Below, in pieces: positions 34,300 through 45,179 of a stretch of 64,000 nucleotides of DNA. Under the pieces are notes generated by a model. The model saw only the letters and a list, made by a program, of their open reading frames with translations, was not told the DNA's origin and did no database searches. Origin of the DNA: Spirometra erinaceieuropaei (lineage: Eukaryota; Platyhelminthes; Cestoda; Diphyllobothriidea; Diphyllobothriidae); assembly GCA_902702965.1 (NCBI GenBank), contig CACRXP010000017.1:977993-1041992 (forward strand). The letters run 5' to 3'. Every line of letters begins with the position of its first letter. Position 1 is the stretch's first letter. The position numbers and the translations under genes are program-made.

Positions 34300-35397
34300 C
34301 AGTCGTGAGTATAGTAACAATATCGAAAGCGAATATACACATACGACAGACGAAGTTCATGGACACAAGGCAACTTTTCGGTAGTTGCACAACCAGAACC
34401 GGCACTATGTATGAAGAAAAGCTTACTGAGATGACACTGCCTCCCAGGACTAATGCTCGCTCTCTTTATAGTTGCAACCAGGGGCCCGCAAAACGTGCTA
34501 AAAGCATAATCACAGCAAAATCCGTTAGGTACGAGGACGAGTCGTGCACTGGATGCTCCTATATTCTGCTGAAAGTCGAAAAACTCGAAAACGAGCTGGC
34601 GGCTTTACGGAAGCTCATGCAAGCGAAAGATGGTGGGCAAAACGCGAGTAACAGCGTTAGAGTTAGCAAGACAAAATCAGAAAAAATACCCCAAAGTAGC
34701 CAAAGAACAAAGTTTGTGGAAAACCTCAGTGTAAGGACGCGGATACCCATGACGATGGGAAAATAGCAACGGAGTCTGTTGTTTCTATGGAAGACAATTG
34801 AAGCGAACCATCAACTTCTCTCACCCATTCCGTTTGTTCAAAAGAACCCTCAGTTGAAAGTGAGGAAACAAGCTCGTGGCAAGGTGGAATGGGTAAGCAC
34901 CACAACAGGAGTATAAAACCCCAGACGAATCCGGTGGATCTCCTGAGACCTTCAGCTGATAAGGCCACCGCAAAGATAACAAATGAAGCCCTTGATCGCC
35001 AGCATTGCATAGTCATCCAGAACCTATTGGAGTTGAATGCACCTTTTCCGAAGGAGAGGATTTCCGCTGACCTTGATATGTTTTAAGACCTACTGAACAA
35101 AATGCTTAATTCGAATTGAAAGGAAACCATTCGCGCAGCCTTCAGGATCGGAAAGAAGGTGAGCGAACAAACGGAAACTGTGCGGTCACGACCTCTGATA
35201 AATGATTTTCGGCAGTAAAGAGGAGGCTCGCTTACTTCTGTCCAGGAAAAACAGCCTCCGAAACTCTCACAAACAATTTTTCAGCCGGACTTTTCTTCAT
35301 CGGAACGTCTAAAACGCCGCGAATTAGTGACGGAGCTGAAGAGGTGACTTGCAGCTGAAGAGAGCAACTTGGCTATTTTCAGGGGACGAGTGATACA
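34300..35397 (+). pseudogene. LINE-C copy C1: N-terminal/ORF1-like region
   Basis: From ~34390 the frame encodes YEDESCTGCSYILLKVEKLE then LAALRKLMQ, a short coiled coil. After frameshifts, ~35000-35340 reads QHCIVIQNLLEL, RISADLDMF, NKMLNS, EEARLLLSRKNSL and SSERLKRRELVTELKRR, the type of nucleic-acid-binding region found before the endonuclease in CR1-like LINEs. Several frameshifts and stops. Confidence 0.65.
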
Positions 35398-36239
35398 GTG
35401 GAAGGCGATGTTGCTCTGGAACCAGCCAGTCATCGTGATGGGGGCAACAACATAATATTGGCAAACCCGAGACAAATCGAACGAAGCACTGTCGAATGTT
35501 GCAAACTTAAATTCTTTTGCACCAATGCTCAGAGTCTGTTTTCCAAACTTAACGAACTGAGAATACATGTAGCTAGTACGTCGGCGCACGTTATAGCAAT
35601 AGCAGAAACATGGCTGTCGCAGAACGTCGATGATTGCGAAGTACCCCTAACAGGATACCAATTGTTGAGGAGAGACAGGAGAAGCCGCCGGGGTGGAGGA
35701 GTTGCCATGTATGTCAAGAGCAACTTAACAGTGTGTGAGAGGACCGACAAGAATTCCGACGACACAGAGACAGTTTGACTGACGATAAAGGCACGGGGTC
35801 TCAGTTCCTCGAAGTCGTAACTATCTACTGGCTCCTGCAGGCGGATCCCGACCCAGATAATTGCCTGCCGGAATACATAAAAGAGATTGTCAGTCGATCA
35901 GACGTTGTTATCTTAGGGGATTTTAATACACCCTGCATTCAATGGAGCGATATGCATGCGAAATGCTCAAAGTATGCCTTCGATTACCGTCTAATAAAGA
36001 CAACCCTAGAAGCTCTTCTCACACAACGTGTCCTGTTTCCCACTAGAGCGCGTGGAGGGCAACAGGCAAGTTGTCTGGACCTCGTCTTAACCAAAGATAC
36101 TGACAGTATAGACGAGGTGTACTACCTACCCCGGCTCGGTCGAAGTGATCATGCAGTACTTTTATGGGAGTACGAGTTGTATTCTGAACCGTATACAAAA
36201 GACGAAACGAGGCCAAATATATGGAAAAGGGACTTTTGA
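35398..36239 (+). pseudogene. LINE-C copy C1: AP-type endonuclease
   Basis: KFFCTNAQSLFSKLNEL, IAIAETWL, GYQLLRRDR, GGGVAMYVKSNL in the first frame; after a stop at ~35776 the second frame gives VVILGDFNTP, FPTRARG, SCLDLVLT and LGRSDHAVL. These are the EEP nuclease motifs in order. Broken by a frameshift near 35770. Confidence 0.88.
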
Positions 36240-37247
36240 CAAGTCAGAGCTGAGGCATCACACATAGACTGGGATGTTCTTTTCTCCGGAAACGTTAAAG
36301 ATGACTGGAACTTGTTTAAGGACTGGTTGGTGCATCTAATGAAGAGGCACTGTCCCTTATCAAAGCTAAGGACATTAAAACTGACCTCAGTGGCTAACGC
36401 GAGAACTCAAAGAGGGGATCGACAAAAAAGGAAGGTTGCGGAAGACGTTTTGCGAAAACGACGACAATAAAGTGTTTACCGAGTACAGAATTCAAAGAAA
36501 TAAGGCGAAGGGCTCGGTTTTCAAGGGTCGACGGAATTTCAATAGTAATTTGCTCCACCGAGCCGTTTAAAATCCGAGATTGCTCTACAGCTATTTGCGA
36601 AAGAGCACCCGTAACAGGAATTCAATTCCTGACATGAGGAATGATTACGATTTGGAGATATCGGACAGCACAGAGAAATCTGGACACTTTTCCCAGTTTT
36701 CCTGCCTGTTTTCACAAGAGAAGCGGACTTTATTTCATCTACTTCGGAGAACATGGAAGAGCCGACTATTGAAGATATTTTGTTTCGAGAAGAAGCGATT
36801 TTGAAGAACTAAAAAGTTCGATGGAATGTAAATCTCACGATCCGGACGAGATCCCATCAAAGCTGCTCTTTGAGCTTGCCCGAGAGTTGGCCAAACCACT
36901 ATCATTTCTGTGTCAGAAATAGTTGGATGCTGGAATCCTTCCCACAGACTGAAAAACGACCTACTTTACATCCCTTTACAAAAGCGTTAGTCGTGCTTTT
37001 GCGACGAGCTACAGATCCGTCTGCCTGACATCAACCTGTTGCAAAGTGATGGAGAAAACCATAAAAAGGAGTTGATGGCTTATTTGGAAACCAACACCTC
37101 TTGTCCAATGTACAGGACGATTGTCGTAGGGGAAGGTCATGTGCAACGAACCTGCTATACACAATGCAGAGTAGGACAAGAGCACTCGATGCAAAACACA
37201 CGGTGCACGTGGCCTATCTTAATTTCCGGAAGGCGTTCTCCAGTGTT
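36240..37247 (+). pseudogene. LINE-C copy C1: RT N-half, interrupted by LINE-B
   Basis: Decayed RT fingers; near the end SSYRSVCLTSTCCKVMEK and, in another frame, HVAYLNFRKAFSSVN, the motif A region. The RT is cut at ~37247 by a minus-strand LINE-B and resumes at ~39069. Confidence 0.8.
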
Positions 37248-37427
37248 AATCTAATTTAATTAATTTAATTATTTTTATTAAAGACTCTTCGGGGTCCCAT
37301 CAAAGCAAGTAAAAATAAATTTACATGCGAATTTTAGACGAGGTAGGCAAAATCTGTACAAAGTGCAAGACATAGTTTTTGAGATTAGAAGTCCGTTAAG
37401 AAAAATGATAAGCGAGGGGTGAAAAAA

Positions 37428-37471
37428 AACTCCATACAAAAACTTAAAAATGATTGGATTACTTTTACAGG
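37428..37471 (-). promoter_or_regulatory. LINE-B 3' UTR stem-loop (copy B1)
   Basis: On the minus strand, oligo-T CTCCT ... then GGAG oligo-T CACCCCTC. The same layout occurs at 50405-50460 and 45083-45159. Confidence 0.55.
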
Positions 37472-37689
37472 AGAAAAAAACTCCTCGAAAAAATAGAAAC
37501 AGAAAAATGCGGGCAGGACTGGCCTGCCTGTGGCGGTATAGAATGGATTACAGTCGGACATCAACAGGGCCGAAAAAATGTCAGCGGTATATGGCATTGT
37601 ATAACGGATTTCATAAAGGGGTAAGTAGGCAGGTCAGTCAGGACTGGCCTGTATGTGGCCTTGAATAAGGCAAATAAGTGGCGAAATTA

Positions 37690-38012
37690 AAAACCAGTCT
37701 CGAGGTGATATGAACCCAGATGCGGTCGGTTACATTCAACCGAATCCATCCGAGGATGGGGCAAAGGAGATGCGACCAGACTACTAGTATATGGCGAATA
37801 TAGAAGGCTTCACCAAGAGCGTCGATGGAGCGCATTCTGTGAGAGCACGATGAAAACCAGTCTCGAGGCGATAGGAACCCAGATGCGGTCGGCTACATTC
37901 ATCTGAGTCCATCCGAGGATTGGGCAAGGGAGATGCGACCAGACTACTAGTATATGGTGAATACAGATGGTTTCGCCAAGAGCATCAATGGAGCGCATTC
38001 TGTGAGAGCACA
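37690..38012. repeat. 163-bp tandem duplication in LINE-B 3' UTR
   Basis: Two units start at ~37690 and ~37853 (AAACCAGTCTCGAGG, CCCAGATGCGGTCGG, GACCAGACTACTAGTATATGG in each). The copy at 50 kb has about one unit. Confidence 0.9.
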
Positions 38013-38126
38013 ATTCATGAACTGAAAAATTGGAAAAATTAACATTTCTGGTGAGGGATCTTAGGAAGCGAGACTACTCACAAAGGAAGGAAATGTGAAC
38101 AGATACAGAAATTTAATGGCGGCATA

Positions 38127-39065
38127 CTAATTTCCCGGTGGCCCTTTCTCAGTGGCATAGAAAAAGTTGTCTGGGGAGGATGAGGAAACTAAAAGTGTAA
38201 TCGAGTCAGTATTCAGATAAAGGCGTAGCCTTCTCTTAAAGGTGCGTAGATTTTCTGAAGATCTTATATTTATTGGAAGGTTATTCCAGAGGAAAGTATA
38301 TCTGGAAGCGAAAAAAAGGGAGCGCTTAGAGGTGGAGTACGCTGGAGGAGATATAATCAAGGACGAGTTGCGTAGATTGTATGGGCGACTACTAGGGGTG
38401 AGTGCTGAAATCCGAGTAAAATTTGAACTATGCTTAATGCGAAAGAGGAGACAGAATCCCGCTTCTAATCTTCGAACCCATAACAATTTTAGATTAATTA
38501 GCCGGCATCTATCTGAGTAGGAGATATTGGGATGTTCCTTATCTAAAAGTTTTTTAGAAAAACGTCTTTGGACATTTTCAATTTTTAAACGACTGGCTTC
38601 ATTCATCAAACCAAAGAATGGGCAACAATACTCGAGAATGGGAAGTACAAACATACGATAGAGCCTTAATTTAATTTCAGGAAGATTGAAATTGTAAGAA
38701 ATAAAGCCACAAATCTGGGCAGCTTTGGCTGCAATTCTGTCAGCGTGTGGCGAGAGATCAAGATTACTAGTGTAGCTTAAACCTAAAACCTTGATGGTGG
38801 TATATTCAGTCATAGGTGTGCCTTGAAAGACCACAGGTTGGGGTAGCCTATCAGGTCCAAAACACATATAGCGACATTTAGACGGAGAGAATTCCATTAG
38901 CCATTTTGAACTCCAAGCTGAGAGAGCAAGCAAGTCAACATGGATTTGCTCCAGGCAATGAAGGCTCGTAGATTTTTTGAAATAATATACATATTTGAGG
39001 TCATCGGCATAACTAAATGATTGAGAATGTTTAACTGCTGCCGAGATATCATTAATGTAAAGCAA
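38127..39065 (-). CDS. LINE-B reverse transcriptase C-half (copy B1), uninterrupted frame
   Basis: 312 codons without a stop. It begins LLYINDISAAV in the motif B/C interval, then FSYADDLKYVYYF (catalytic YADD), CRYMCFG, IKVLGLSY, FVLPILEYCCPFFGLMNE, IENVQRRFSKKLL, RCRLINLKLLWVRRLEAGFC, SKRSLFFASRYTFLWNNLP and a KGPPGN end. Motif order fits CR1/Jockey-clade LINEs. Nuclease, RT fingers and motif A are missing through 5' truncation. The open frame suggests a fairly recent insertion compared with the host LINE-C. Confidence 0.85.
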   Translation of the reverse strand: MLYINDISAAVKHSQSFSYADDLKYVYYFKKSTSLHCLEQIHVDLLALSAWSSKWLMEFSPSKCRYMCFGPDRLPQPVVFQGTPMTEYTTIKVLGLSYTSNLDLSPHADRIAAKAAQICGFISYNFNLPEIKLRLYRMFVLPILEYCCPFFGLMNEASRLKIENVQRRFSKKLLDKEHPNISYSDRCRLINLKLLWVRRLEAGFCLLFRIKHSSNFTRISALTPSSRPYNLRNSSLIISPPAYSTSKRSLFFASRYTFLWNNLPINIRSSENLRTFKRRLRLYLNTDSITLLVSSSSPDNFFYATEKGPPGN

Positions 39066-39068
39066 TGT

Positions 39069-39945
39069 AAAGTACCATCATCTCCTGTACAAATTGATAA
39101 TCATGGACATCAGATGCAAACTTCTCCAATGTATCGAGAATTCCCTCGTCAGCCGTTCCAAATGGTCTGCGTGGAGCAACAGCAATCAAGGCGCGCATTC
39201 ATAGAGTGTGTAATCCCACAAGGCTTAGTGCTCGGACCAACCCTCTTTCTCTTGTTCATCAATGACTGTGTAAATGGGTTGGACTGTGATAGTGCCATGT
39301 TTGCAGATGACATAAAAATCTGGAAATTCATCCAGAATGCTGCCGATGAGATCAACTTCCAAGAAAATCTTTGTTAAATGGACGAGCAGGTGGTTCTTTT
39401 CCTTCAGTTTGAACAAATGTACCATACTGCGCCTCGAAAATCAGACCCCTAGTACGCGTCAAAACCATCTGAACGGAATGCCATTCTGAGAAGCAGAAAC
39501 GCAGAAAGATATCGGAGTCTGGGTTGCAGACAGCCTAAAGCCTTCTACACAATGTTGTAGGGCGGCCAAGGCCACAAATCCAGTACTATACGCAATCAAG
39601 CGGCCATTCGCAGTTTTCGATGAACACGGCTTCTCCAGTCTTCGGCACGTTTGTAAGACCGCATCTGGAATATGCAATTCAGGCCTGTAGACCGTGGACG
39701 CAGCAGGATTGCAGTCTGCTCAGAAGGGTGCAGAGGCGAGCAACAAAATTAATAAAAGTTCAAGGTGCATTGCAATACGATATCCGCCTAACTAACCCTA
39801 ATTGCTATCCTCTGAGTTATAGGCAGTTGCGCGGAGACTCATTTACTGCTGTAATTTCTTCATATTTTTGCTTAATTTATCGATTTTTATGTACAAATAT
39901 GGAGTTCAAAGGTGCAAGCTTATTTCTCTCAAACAAGCCGACTGC
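39069..39945 (+). pseudogene. LINE-C copy C1: RT C-half (continues from 37247)
   Basis: YHHLLYKLIIMDIRCKLL continues the RT after motif A; then IPQGLVLGPTLFLLFIND (motif B), DSAMFADDIKIW (motif C, intact FADD), LRLENQ, DIGVWVADSLKPS, FGTFVRPHLEYAIQA, LLRRVQRRATKLI and YPLSYRQLRGDSF. Frameshifts occur at ~39375, 39480 and 39600. Confidence 0.87.
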
Positions 39946-40179
39946 CTGAGTAATCGATGTCTCTTTAGACCTAGTTAAGAAACACATTAGCCATTTAAAC
40001 TACATAGTTTGCTCGCGAACGGACGGGATTCCAAACTTAAACATCAAACAAAAATCGGAGTTTTTAAGATTGCTTAGCAATATATTCTCGGTCTATAATT
40101 CGGGTGGATTTTTTCCGTAAACATGGATTACCGCAATTATCTTTCCAGTCTTCATGATGGAATCTCGGTCCTATGTTAA

Positions 40180-40950
40180 TATTCACGGGGGCGTGCATAA
40201 AACTCCGTCTCCAGGAAAACTTTTGAGAAGTTAATCTTAGATAAAATTCTTGATTTCTGCCTGTCTAATCAGCTTCTGAGCTCTACTCAGAATGGATTTT
40301 CACCTGAACGACCCTGCGAAACTTTCCACCTAGTCTTTTTAGTTTAAGTAATTCTCTTTGTAAGGTATGGCAGTCAGTGGTAGTTACCGACTTCGACCTT
40401 AATAAAGCCTTCAACAGTTTGCCACGTAGACGTCTTTTGGTAAAATTGAAGGACCACGGCATCCGGTCTCCTCTACTTGACTTCATAGTGTCCTTTTTAT
40501 CTAAAGGCTGTCAGGGAAACGTGCGAATGATAGCTACTCGAGGCCTCGCTCGATCGCCAGTAGCATACTTCAAGGCGTGGTTCTGGGTCCTCTACTCTTC
40601 CTTCTTTACCTCAATGGCATTTCGATATCTGCTAGTGGTTTGGTCGGTCAACAAAGAAGTATCGTCGTCGCATCTGTCCGAGCCTTGGTAGTCCTTGTAG
40701 CCTTCGATGTCCCCTCATCGCATGGGCTCCAAGCGGGCTGTGGTCGATGGCGTTAGGCTTCTCCTGTCTCGTCACCTTCACAATTGCTCCTGCTGTCATC
40801 CCAAAAATATTATGATCGCAGTTGTAGCGAATAACTTCATCTGTTTGGAGAATTCCACCTCAGCGCAGAACGTTTCGAACCCTTTTGTACTCTCACCTGC
40901 GAGACGGTCCTGTCCGACTCGTATATTTGCCTTTCAGTGAGCGACAGTTT
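40180..40950 (+). pseudogene. LINE-B-related copy B3, RT fragment joined to 3' UTR
   Basis: LILDKILDFCLSNQLLS, TQNGFSPERPCETFH, then VVTDFDLNKAFNSLPRRRLL (motif A) and KLKDHGIRSPLLDFIVSFL. After a motif B-like SPVA the sequence passes directly into 3' UTR-type sequence (GATATCTGCTAGTGGTTTGGTCGG), so the catalytic YADD region is deleted. Confidence 0.7.
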
Positions 40951-42485
40951 TTTCCTTAGAAAATAATCAAATCACATCTATTTTGTGTTTTTCAGTAAAA
41001 GTGAAGGCGTTTTTATTGTTCACTAACAGTTTTTCAAATCTGACTGCTTATTTTATAAACGCAAACTGAACACTGTGTAGCGTTTGTCTACTCCTTCTAA
41101 AATTCCCCCAAGAATATACCTCACTCGACATTAAAGCATCCTTATAAGTGATAAATAATGCAATTAATTAATCTATTTGTTTACTACCTATTCGTAGCAC
41201 GCAAATTCAAGTTGAATGTCGGCTGCATATAACACGCTCTGATTGAGGCTGATATAAACGATAAGTCGTGAATATTTATAAAAAGTAGGAAACCTAAGAT
41301 GGCGCCCCAAAATACTCCATCGGCAATAGGGAGATGGTTCTGTGACTACCATTTGAATCTGCAATAGTTTATATTAGTTCTGGAGGTTGCTTCTGAGAAA
41401 GCCAAGAAAAAGGTATTGAATAGCGTGATTGATTAGGTTCATTATTAGTCTTTTGGGGTGACTTCTTTGAAGGCCTTTTTAGGACCGGAGTATGCTGTAC
41501 ATTACTGCTGTGATTCTTCCATCTCTGTTGCTGGAGATGAGTTCAAGGAAAGTGAGATGGCATGACCGGCAGGAATTTTTAGGTAGAAGGGCATTTCGAG
41601 GCGGGTTTATGATGTAAACGTCTGCCAAACAGGCCGGTATTTGGTTTCTGATAGTTTTTTTCCGGATTCTCACGATTGCCGTTGTTCTGTGAACGCAACG
41701 ATAGCTCTAGAAATTAGGTAAGCCCCCATTGTTAAAGGTCGGCGCGGTGTTAGAGCACTTTCAACTGTCTGGAGAATTTGAACGTGACTGAAGTAATTGA
41801 AATTGTTTAGATAGAGGTGTTGTTGCATAAACTACTTGGTTCACTATGCATGCGGGACATTATCTGTCCCACAGTATATGCAGTTATGAAGATTTCAGTG
41901 TTATCTCAAACAAATTCTTTAACAAAATCGTTACAGAGAACCCCCGCAAGGGCGAACAAACGAAAAACGCACTGATATTTGTTATGACCCGACCTGGTAC
42001 TTGAAACCACGTGGAGCGTATAAGCGCTCGACTCTTGTCCTAAATACCAAAGCGGCAGAGAAGGAGAACACGACCGGCCACGAAAAAGTGTATTAGGAAA
42101 CTGCAAGTCAGGTCTAACTCGTGAATCAACGCGTATTTATAGAACCCTATTGGGGTCCGCTCGCATTTGGCTCAATGCACTTCTGGAAGAACATTCCAGA
42201 AGAGCTGGTCAATAATTCGAATACCCGGATCGATCAGGCTCGACGGGAGCAGCCAATAGAGAGGCACCGCGATTGAGGTGACAGCGCGGTAGAGAGAACG
42301 CAAGTGGCCTCCACTGATTGGCTGATCTTTGTTTCTGGGAGTGTAGGCACTCCAAACTGAGGTCAACTACTTCCTTGGGAAATATTTCTAATAGGCATGA
42401 GATCCCGCCAAATGACGTGATGTAACCGTTCATGGAGTTTTGTCGAGTTTTCTGAGATAGACGTGGGTGTTTTCAAAATTATATG
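40951..42485. other. Intergenic, nothing recognised
   Basis: No coding segment with family resemblance; no repeat shared in the window. Confidence 0.4.
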
Positions 42486-42507
42486 CTAGTTTTGCGTCTA
42501 GACGGAC

Positions 42508-44622
42508 ATGGATATTATTGCGGGTGACTTTAATCTTCCCGAAGTCCGCTGGTCTCCGCCTTCAGGCCCAAGAAGGTTCCAAGACTTTCTTGAGGCTGTA
42601 GATGTTGGGATGTGGAATCAGTTTGTCGATTTTCCCACCCGAGGCTCAAGCATACTTGACCTACTTTTCTGTAGAGGCTGCATGCCATCGTCGGTGGCAT
42701 CCTTAGGCCCACTCGGGGGCTCAGACCATGACATAGTTGTTTCAACGTTGGAATTCGAGGCTGGCAAAACGTCGTCCCCAAAGTATAGCTTTTTCCGCAA
42801 TTTCCGATCAACTCGCTCAACCGAATTATTAACACGCCTTAATTCCTACGATTGGACTGATTTCTTCCTTAGTTCGGATGTAAATGTTTGCACTGCAAAT
42901 CTGTACGAAATTTTGGATCCGCTTATTTCTCGTTTTGTCCCCCGTAAGAAAATTATTAATGTTGGGGATGAGGTTTTCCTACCCTTACCCTTTCGTTGCA
43001 GATTGCGCAGGCTTTATCGTCGTTTCCATCTGCAGAACGATGTTTCTGTTCTGCCCTTGATTTGTGGTATTTTTGATCGACCTAAGAGATTGTCTGAAGA
43101 AAAACAGCTAGCCGAAGAGGTCCAGTTGACCGAAAACCATTTGTTAAATGTCTCGAAACTTTTCTCTAGAAAAATACGAACTCACAGAAAGACGCAGCAT
43201 CCCATCCTTCGAGACGCTCTCGGAAATCCCATAGTTGATGCCCAGTTAACCGCTGATAGCTTCAATGATTTCCTGTCCAAAACGTTCATTGAAGACTCGA
43301 CCACTCCGCCTCCGACCATCCAGTCATTGACCGGGGCAGTTCTAGAAACGATAACTTTCACTCTGTGGGATGTGACTGTTGCGATTCGGCGTTTTCTTCA
43401 ATCTTACAGTCCAGGCCCTGATGGCGTCCCAGTAAGCATTTTAAAAGCCGACGCAAACACGATTTTCCCATCCCTCTTATGCAAGATATTTAATCTTGCT
43501 CTTGAAACTGAAACCTATCCTACCTTGTGGAGGGAATCACACATTTTGCCCATTCCTAAGCACGGCAAATCTACATCATTTGATGACTTTCGGCCAATAA
43601 ACACCCTCCCCGCAGTTTCGAAGATCTTAGGGACATTGACCAAAGATAAGATGATGTGTCACTTAACAGTGAATAACTTACTGAGTGTTGCTCAGCGTGG
43701 TTTCCTCAAAGCTCGATCTTGTGACACCTGTCAACTCTCTTTCTTTTACTATGTTCTCAAATCTAGGGACCATGGTTTTGCACTTTACACAGTATATTTC
43801 GATTTCACTAAGGCTTTTGAACGTGTTGACCAGGCTCTTCTTCTCTTGAAACTGTCCTCTTCTGGAATAGGTGGCAAACTTTTGAATTTTATATCCTCTT
43901 ACCTGGGCACTCGTACACAACTAGTTAAGATTTTCAATGCCATTTTAAACACCACACGTGTGAGGAGTGGAGTCATTCAGGGTAGTGTACTCGACCCGCT
44001 TTTATTTTGCCTTTTTGTTAATGATGTACCCGATTTATTTCAGAATGGTAAGCCTTTCATGTATGCCGATGATCTTAAAGTTGCATATCGATATAAGCCG
44101 ACAGATCGTGACATCGTGCTTGAGCTCCTAAAGAGCGATCTACAGGCTTTCGCCCAGTGGTGCCGCAAATGGCGCCTTTCTCTTTCTTGGCATAAGTGCT
44201 CAGTCATGGTGGTTGGCGACGACCACCAACCTCAACTAAGTATTGAAGGTCACTCCATAAATGTGCCCAGGGTTATTAAGGATCTGGGCATATCATACTC
44301 CAAGAGTCTCAATCTCTCGGAGCACTGTGCCTTGATAGTCTCCAAAGCACGTAGAACGACCGGGTTTATCCTCCGAAATTTTAAAACTAGGGACATTAGA
44401 ATGTGCCTTTTCAACATGTACGTTAGACCTGGTCTGGAATACTGTTCGTTTTCATTTAGCCTCATGCGTGCTACTGAGCGGAAGAAAATAGAATCCGTTC
44501 AACACTTTTTTACCAAGAGAATTTTAACCCCGGAACACCGACATTTGTCTTACCAAGAGCGTTGCCGGCTTACGGGCCTTGGTCCTTTATGGTTCCGTAG
44601 ATTACAAAAGGGACTATTTTGA
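42508..44622 (+). CDS. LINE endonuclease (C-half) and reverse transcriptase
   Basis: 704 codons. The first ~80 residues are the second half of an AP-type nuclease: IIAGDFNLPEVRWSPP, FVDFPTRGSSILDLLF and GGSDHDIVVSTLEF. RT follows: SYSPGPDGVPVSIL, FRPINTLPAVSKILG, AQRGFLKARSCDTCQLSFF, VYFDFTKAFERVDQALLLL (motif A), IQGSVLDPLLFCLFVNDVP (motif B), FMYADDLKVAYRY (motif C), CSVMVVGDD, IKDLGISYSKSLNL, MYVRPGLEYCSFSFSLM, RCRLTGLGPLWFRRLQKG. All RT catalytic residues are present. A TGA at 44620 ends this frame, but the protein clearly continues one frame back at 44619. Lack of the nuclease N-half means the copy is 5'-truncated; 42508 is simply the first ATG. Confidence 0.9.
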   Translation: MDIIAGDFNLPEVRWSPPSGPRRFQDFLEAVDVGMWNQFVDFPTRGSSILDLLFCRGCMPSSVASLGPLGGSDHDIVVSTLEFEAGKTSSPKYSFFRNFRSTRSTELLTRLNSYDWTDFFLSSDVNVCTANLYEILDPLISRFVPRKKIINVGDEVFLPLPFRCRLRRLYRRFHLQNDVSVLPLICGIFDRPKRLSEEKQLAEEVQLTENHLLNVSKLFSRKIRTHRKTQHPILRDALGNPIVDAQLTADSFNDFLSKTFIEDSTTPPPTIQSLTGAVLETITFTLWDVTVAIRRFLQSYSPGPDGVPVSILKADANTIFPSLLCKIFNLALETETYPTLWRESHILPIPKHGKSTSFDDFRPINTLPAVSKILGTLTKDKMMCHLTVNNLLSVAQRGFLKARSCDTCQLSFFYYVLKSRDHGFALYTVYFDFTKAFERVDQALLLLKLSSSGIGGKLLNFISSYLGTRTQLVKIFNAILNTTRVRSGVIQGSVLDPLLFCLFVNDVPDLFQNGKPFMYADDLKVAYRYKPTDRDIVLELLKSDLQAFAQWCRKWRLSLSWHKCSVMVVGDDHQPQLSIEGHSINVPRVIKDLGISYSKSLNLSEHCALIVSKARRTTGFILRNFKTRDIRMCLFNMYVRPGLEYCSFSFSLMRATERKKIESVQHFFTKRILTPEHRHLSYQERCRLTGLGPLWFRRLQKGLF

Positions 44623-44936
44623 TATTTAAACTCTTATATAATCACACATTTAACCCACTCACTTCTTTAAGACATCATATCCACCCTCGACGTAATAGTC
44701 ACCGTGAGGTCTTCTTATTTCTGCCTCTGGCACGTGCTGTTAAATATCGTCGGTTCTATTCTGTAAATGCTATTGCTATTTGGATTAAACTACCCATGAG
44801 TGTGAAAACTCTGAAAAATTATCCTTTATTTAAGAGAACTATTACTCGATTTTTGCATTCAGAAAAGCTTCCTCAAATTTTGGGTTCTGAATCCACTGAT
44901 CGACTCTACCGTAGCGATGGCGTTTGTGGTCTCTGA
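44619..44936 (+). CDS. LINE RT C-terminal segment after -1 frameshift
   Basis: Continues the preceding ORF: RLQKG | LIFKLLYNHTFNPLTSL, then FYSVNAIAIWIKLP, KTLKNYPLFKRTITRFL. In sister copies (LINE-B 38127-39065) the equivalent region lies in the same frame as the YADD block, so this is a one-base change in the T4 run at 44616-44619 or a -1 shift site. Confidence 0.75.
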   Translation: MIFKLLYNHTFNPLTSLRHHIHPRRNSHREVFLFLPLARAVKYRRFYSVNAIAIWIKLPMSVKTLKNYPLFKRTITRFLHSEKLPQILGSESTDRLYRSDGVCGL

Positions 44937-45082
44937 ACACTATGGCCGGTCTCACCAGCTGTTCCTCAACGCCTCTACTTTGACTATCCCCAACTCCATG
45001 AAGGGAATTGACGTCCGATGATCTCCGATACCGTGCAACCCACTCCCCCCCTTCTTGGCGGTCGAAAATATACCGCCAGCAG

Positions 45083-45159
45083 TTTTTTTTCTCCTGAACC
45101 CTCCAAACCATATAAACGACCATCAGCCATATTTTTATTCTTCAGGAGTTTTTTTTTCA
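45083..45159 (+). promoter_or_regulatory. LINE 3' UTR stem-loop (copy B4)
   Basis: T8-CTCCTGAA at 45083-45098 and TTCAGGAG-T9 at 45141-45157: a perfect 8-bp inverted repeat bracketed by oligo-T. Likely an RT recognition or 3'-end structure; inferred. Confidence 0.55.
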
Positions 45160-45179
45160 CGGCTGGTCGGATTTATGTT

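Larger units (their letters stand above)
37248..39068 (-). mobile_element. LINE-B copy B1 (CR1/Jockey-type), nested in LINE-C
   Basis: Minus-strand insertion: the RT frame 39065-38127, then a ~880-bp 3' UTR with a 163-bp tandem duplication and an oligo-A/T-flanked stem-loop, ending in an AT-rich tail at 37248-37275. The 3' UTR matches 50100-50640. 5'-truncated within RT. Confidence 0.85.
42490..45175 (+). mobile_element. LINE-B-like copy B4 (CR1/Jockey-type), best-preserved LINE
   Basis: 5'-truncated within the endonuclease, then a long endonuclease/RT frame, a one-base frameshift, the C-terminal frame to 44936, and a 3' UTR with a CTCCTGAA / TTCAGGAG stem-loop. Confidence 0.88.
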
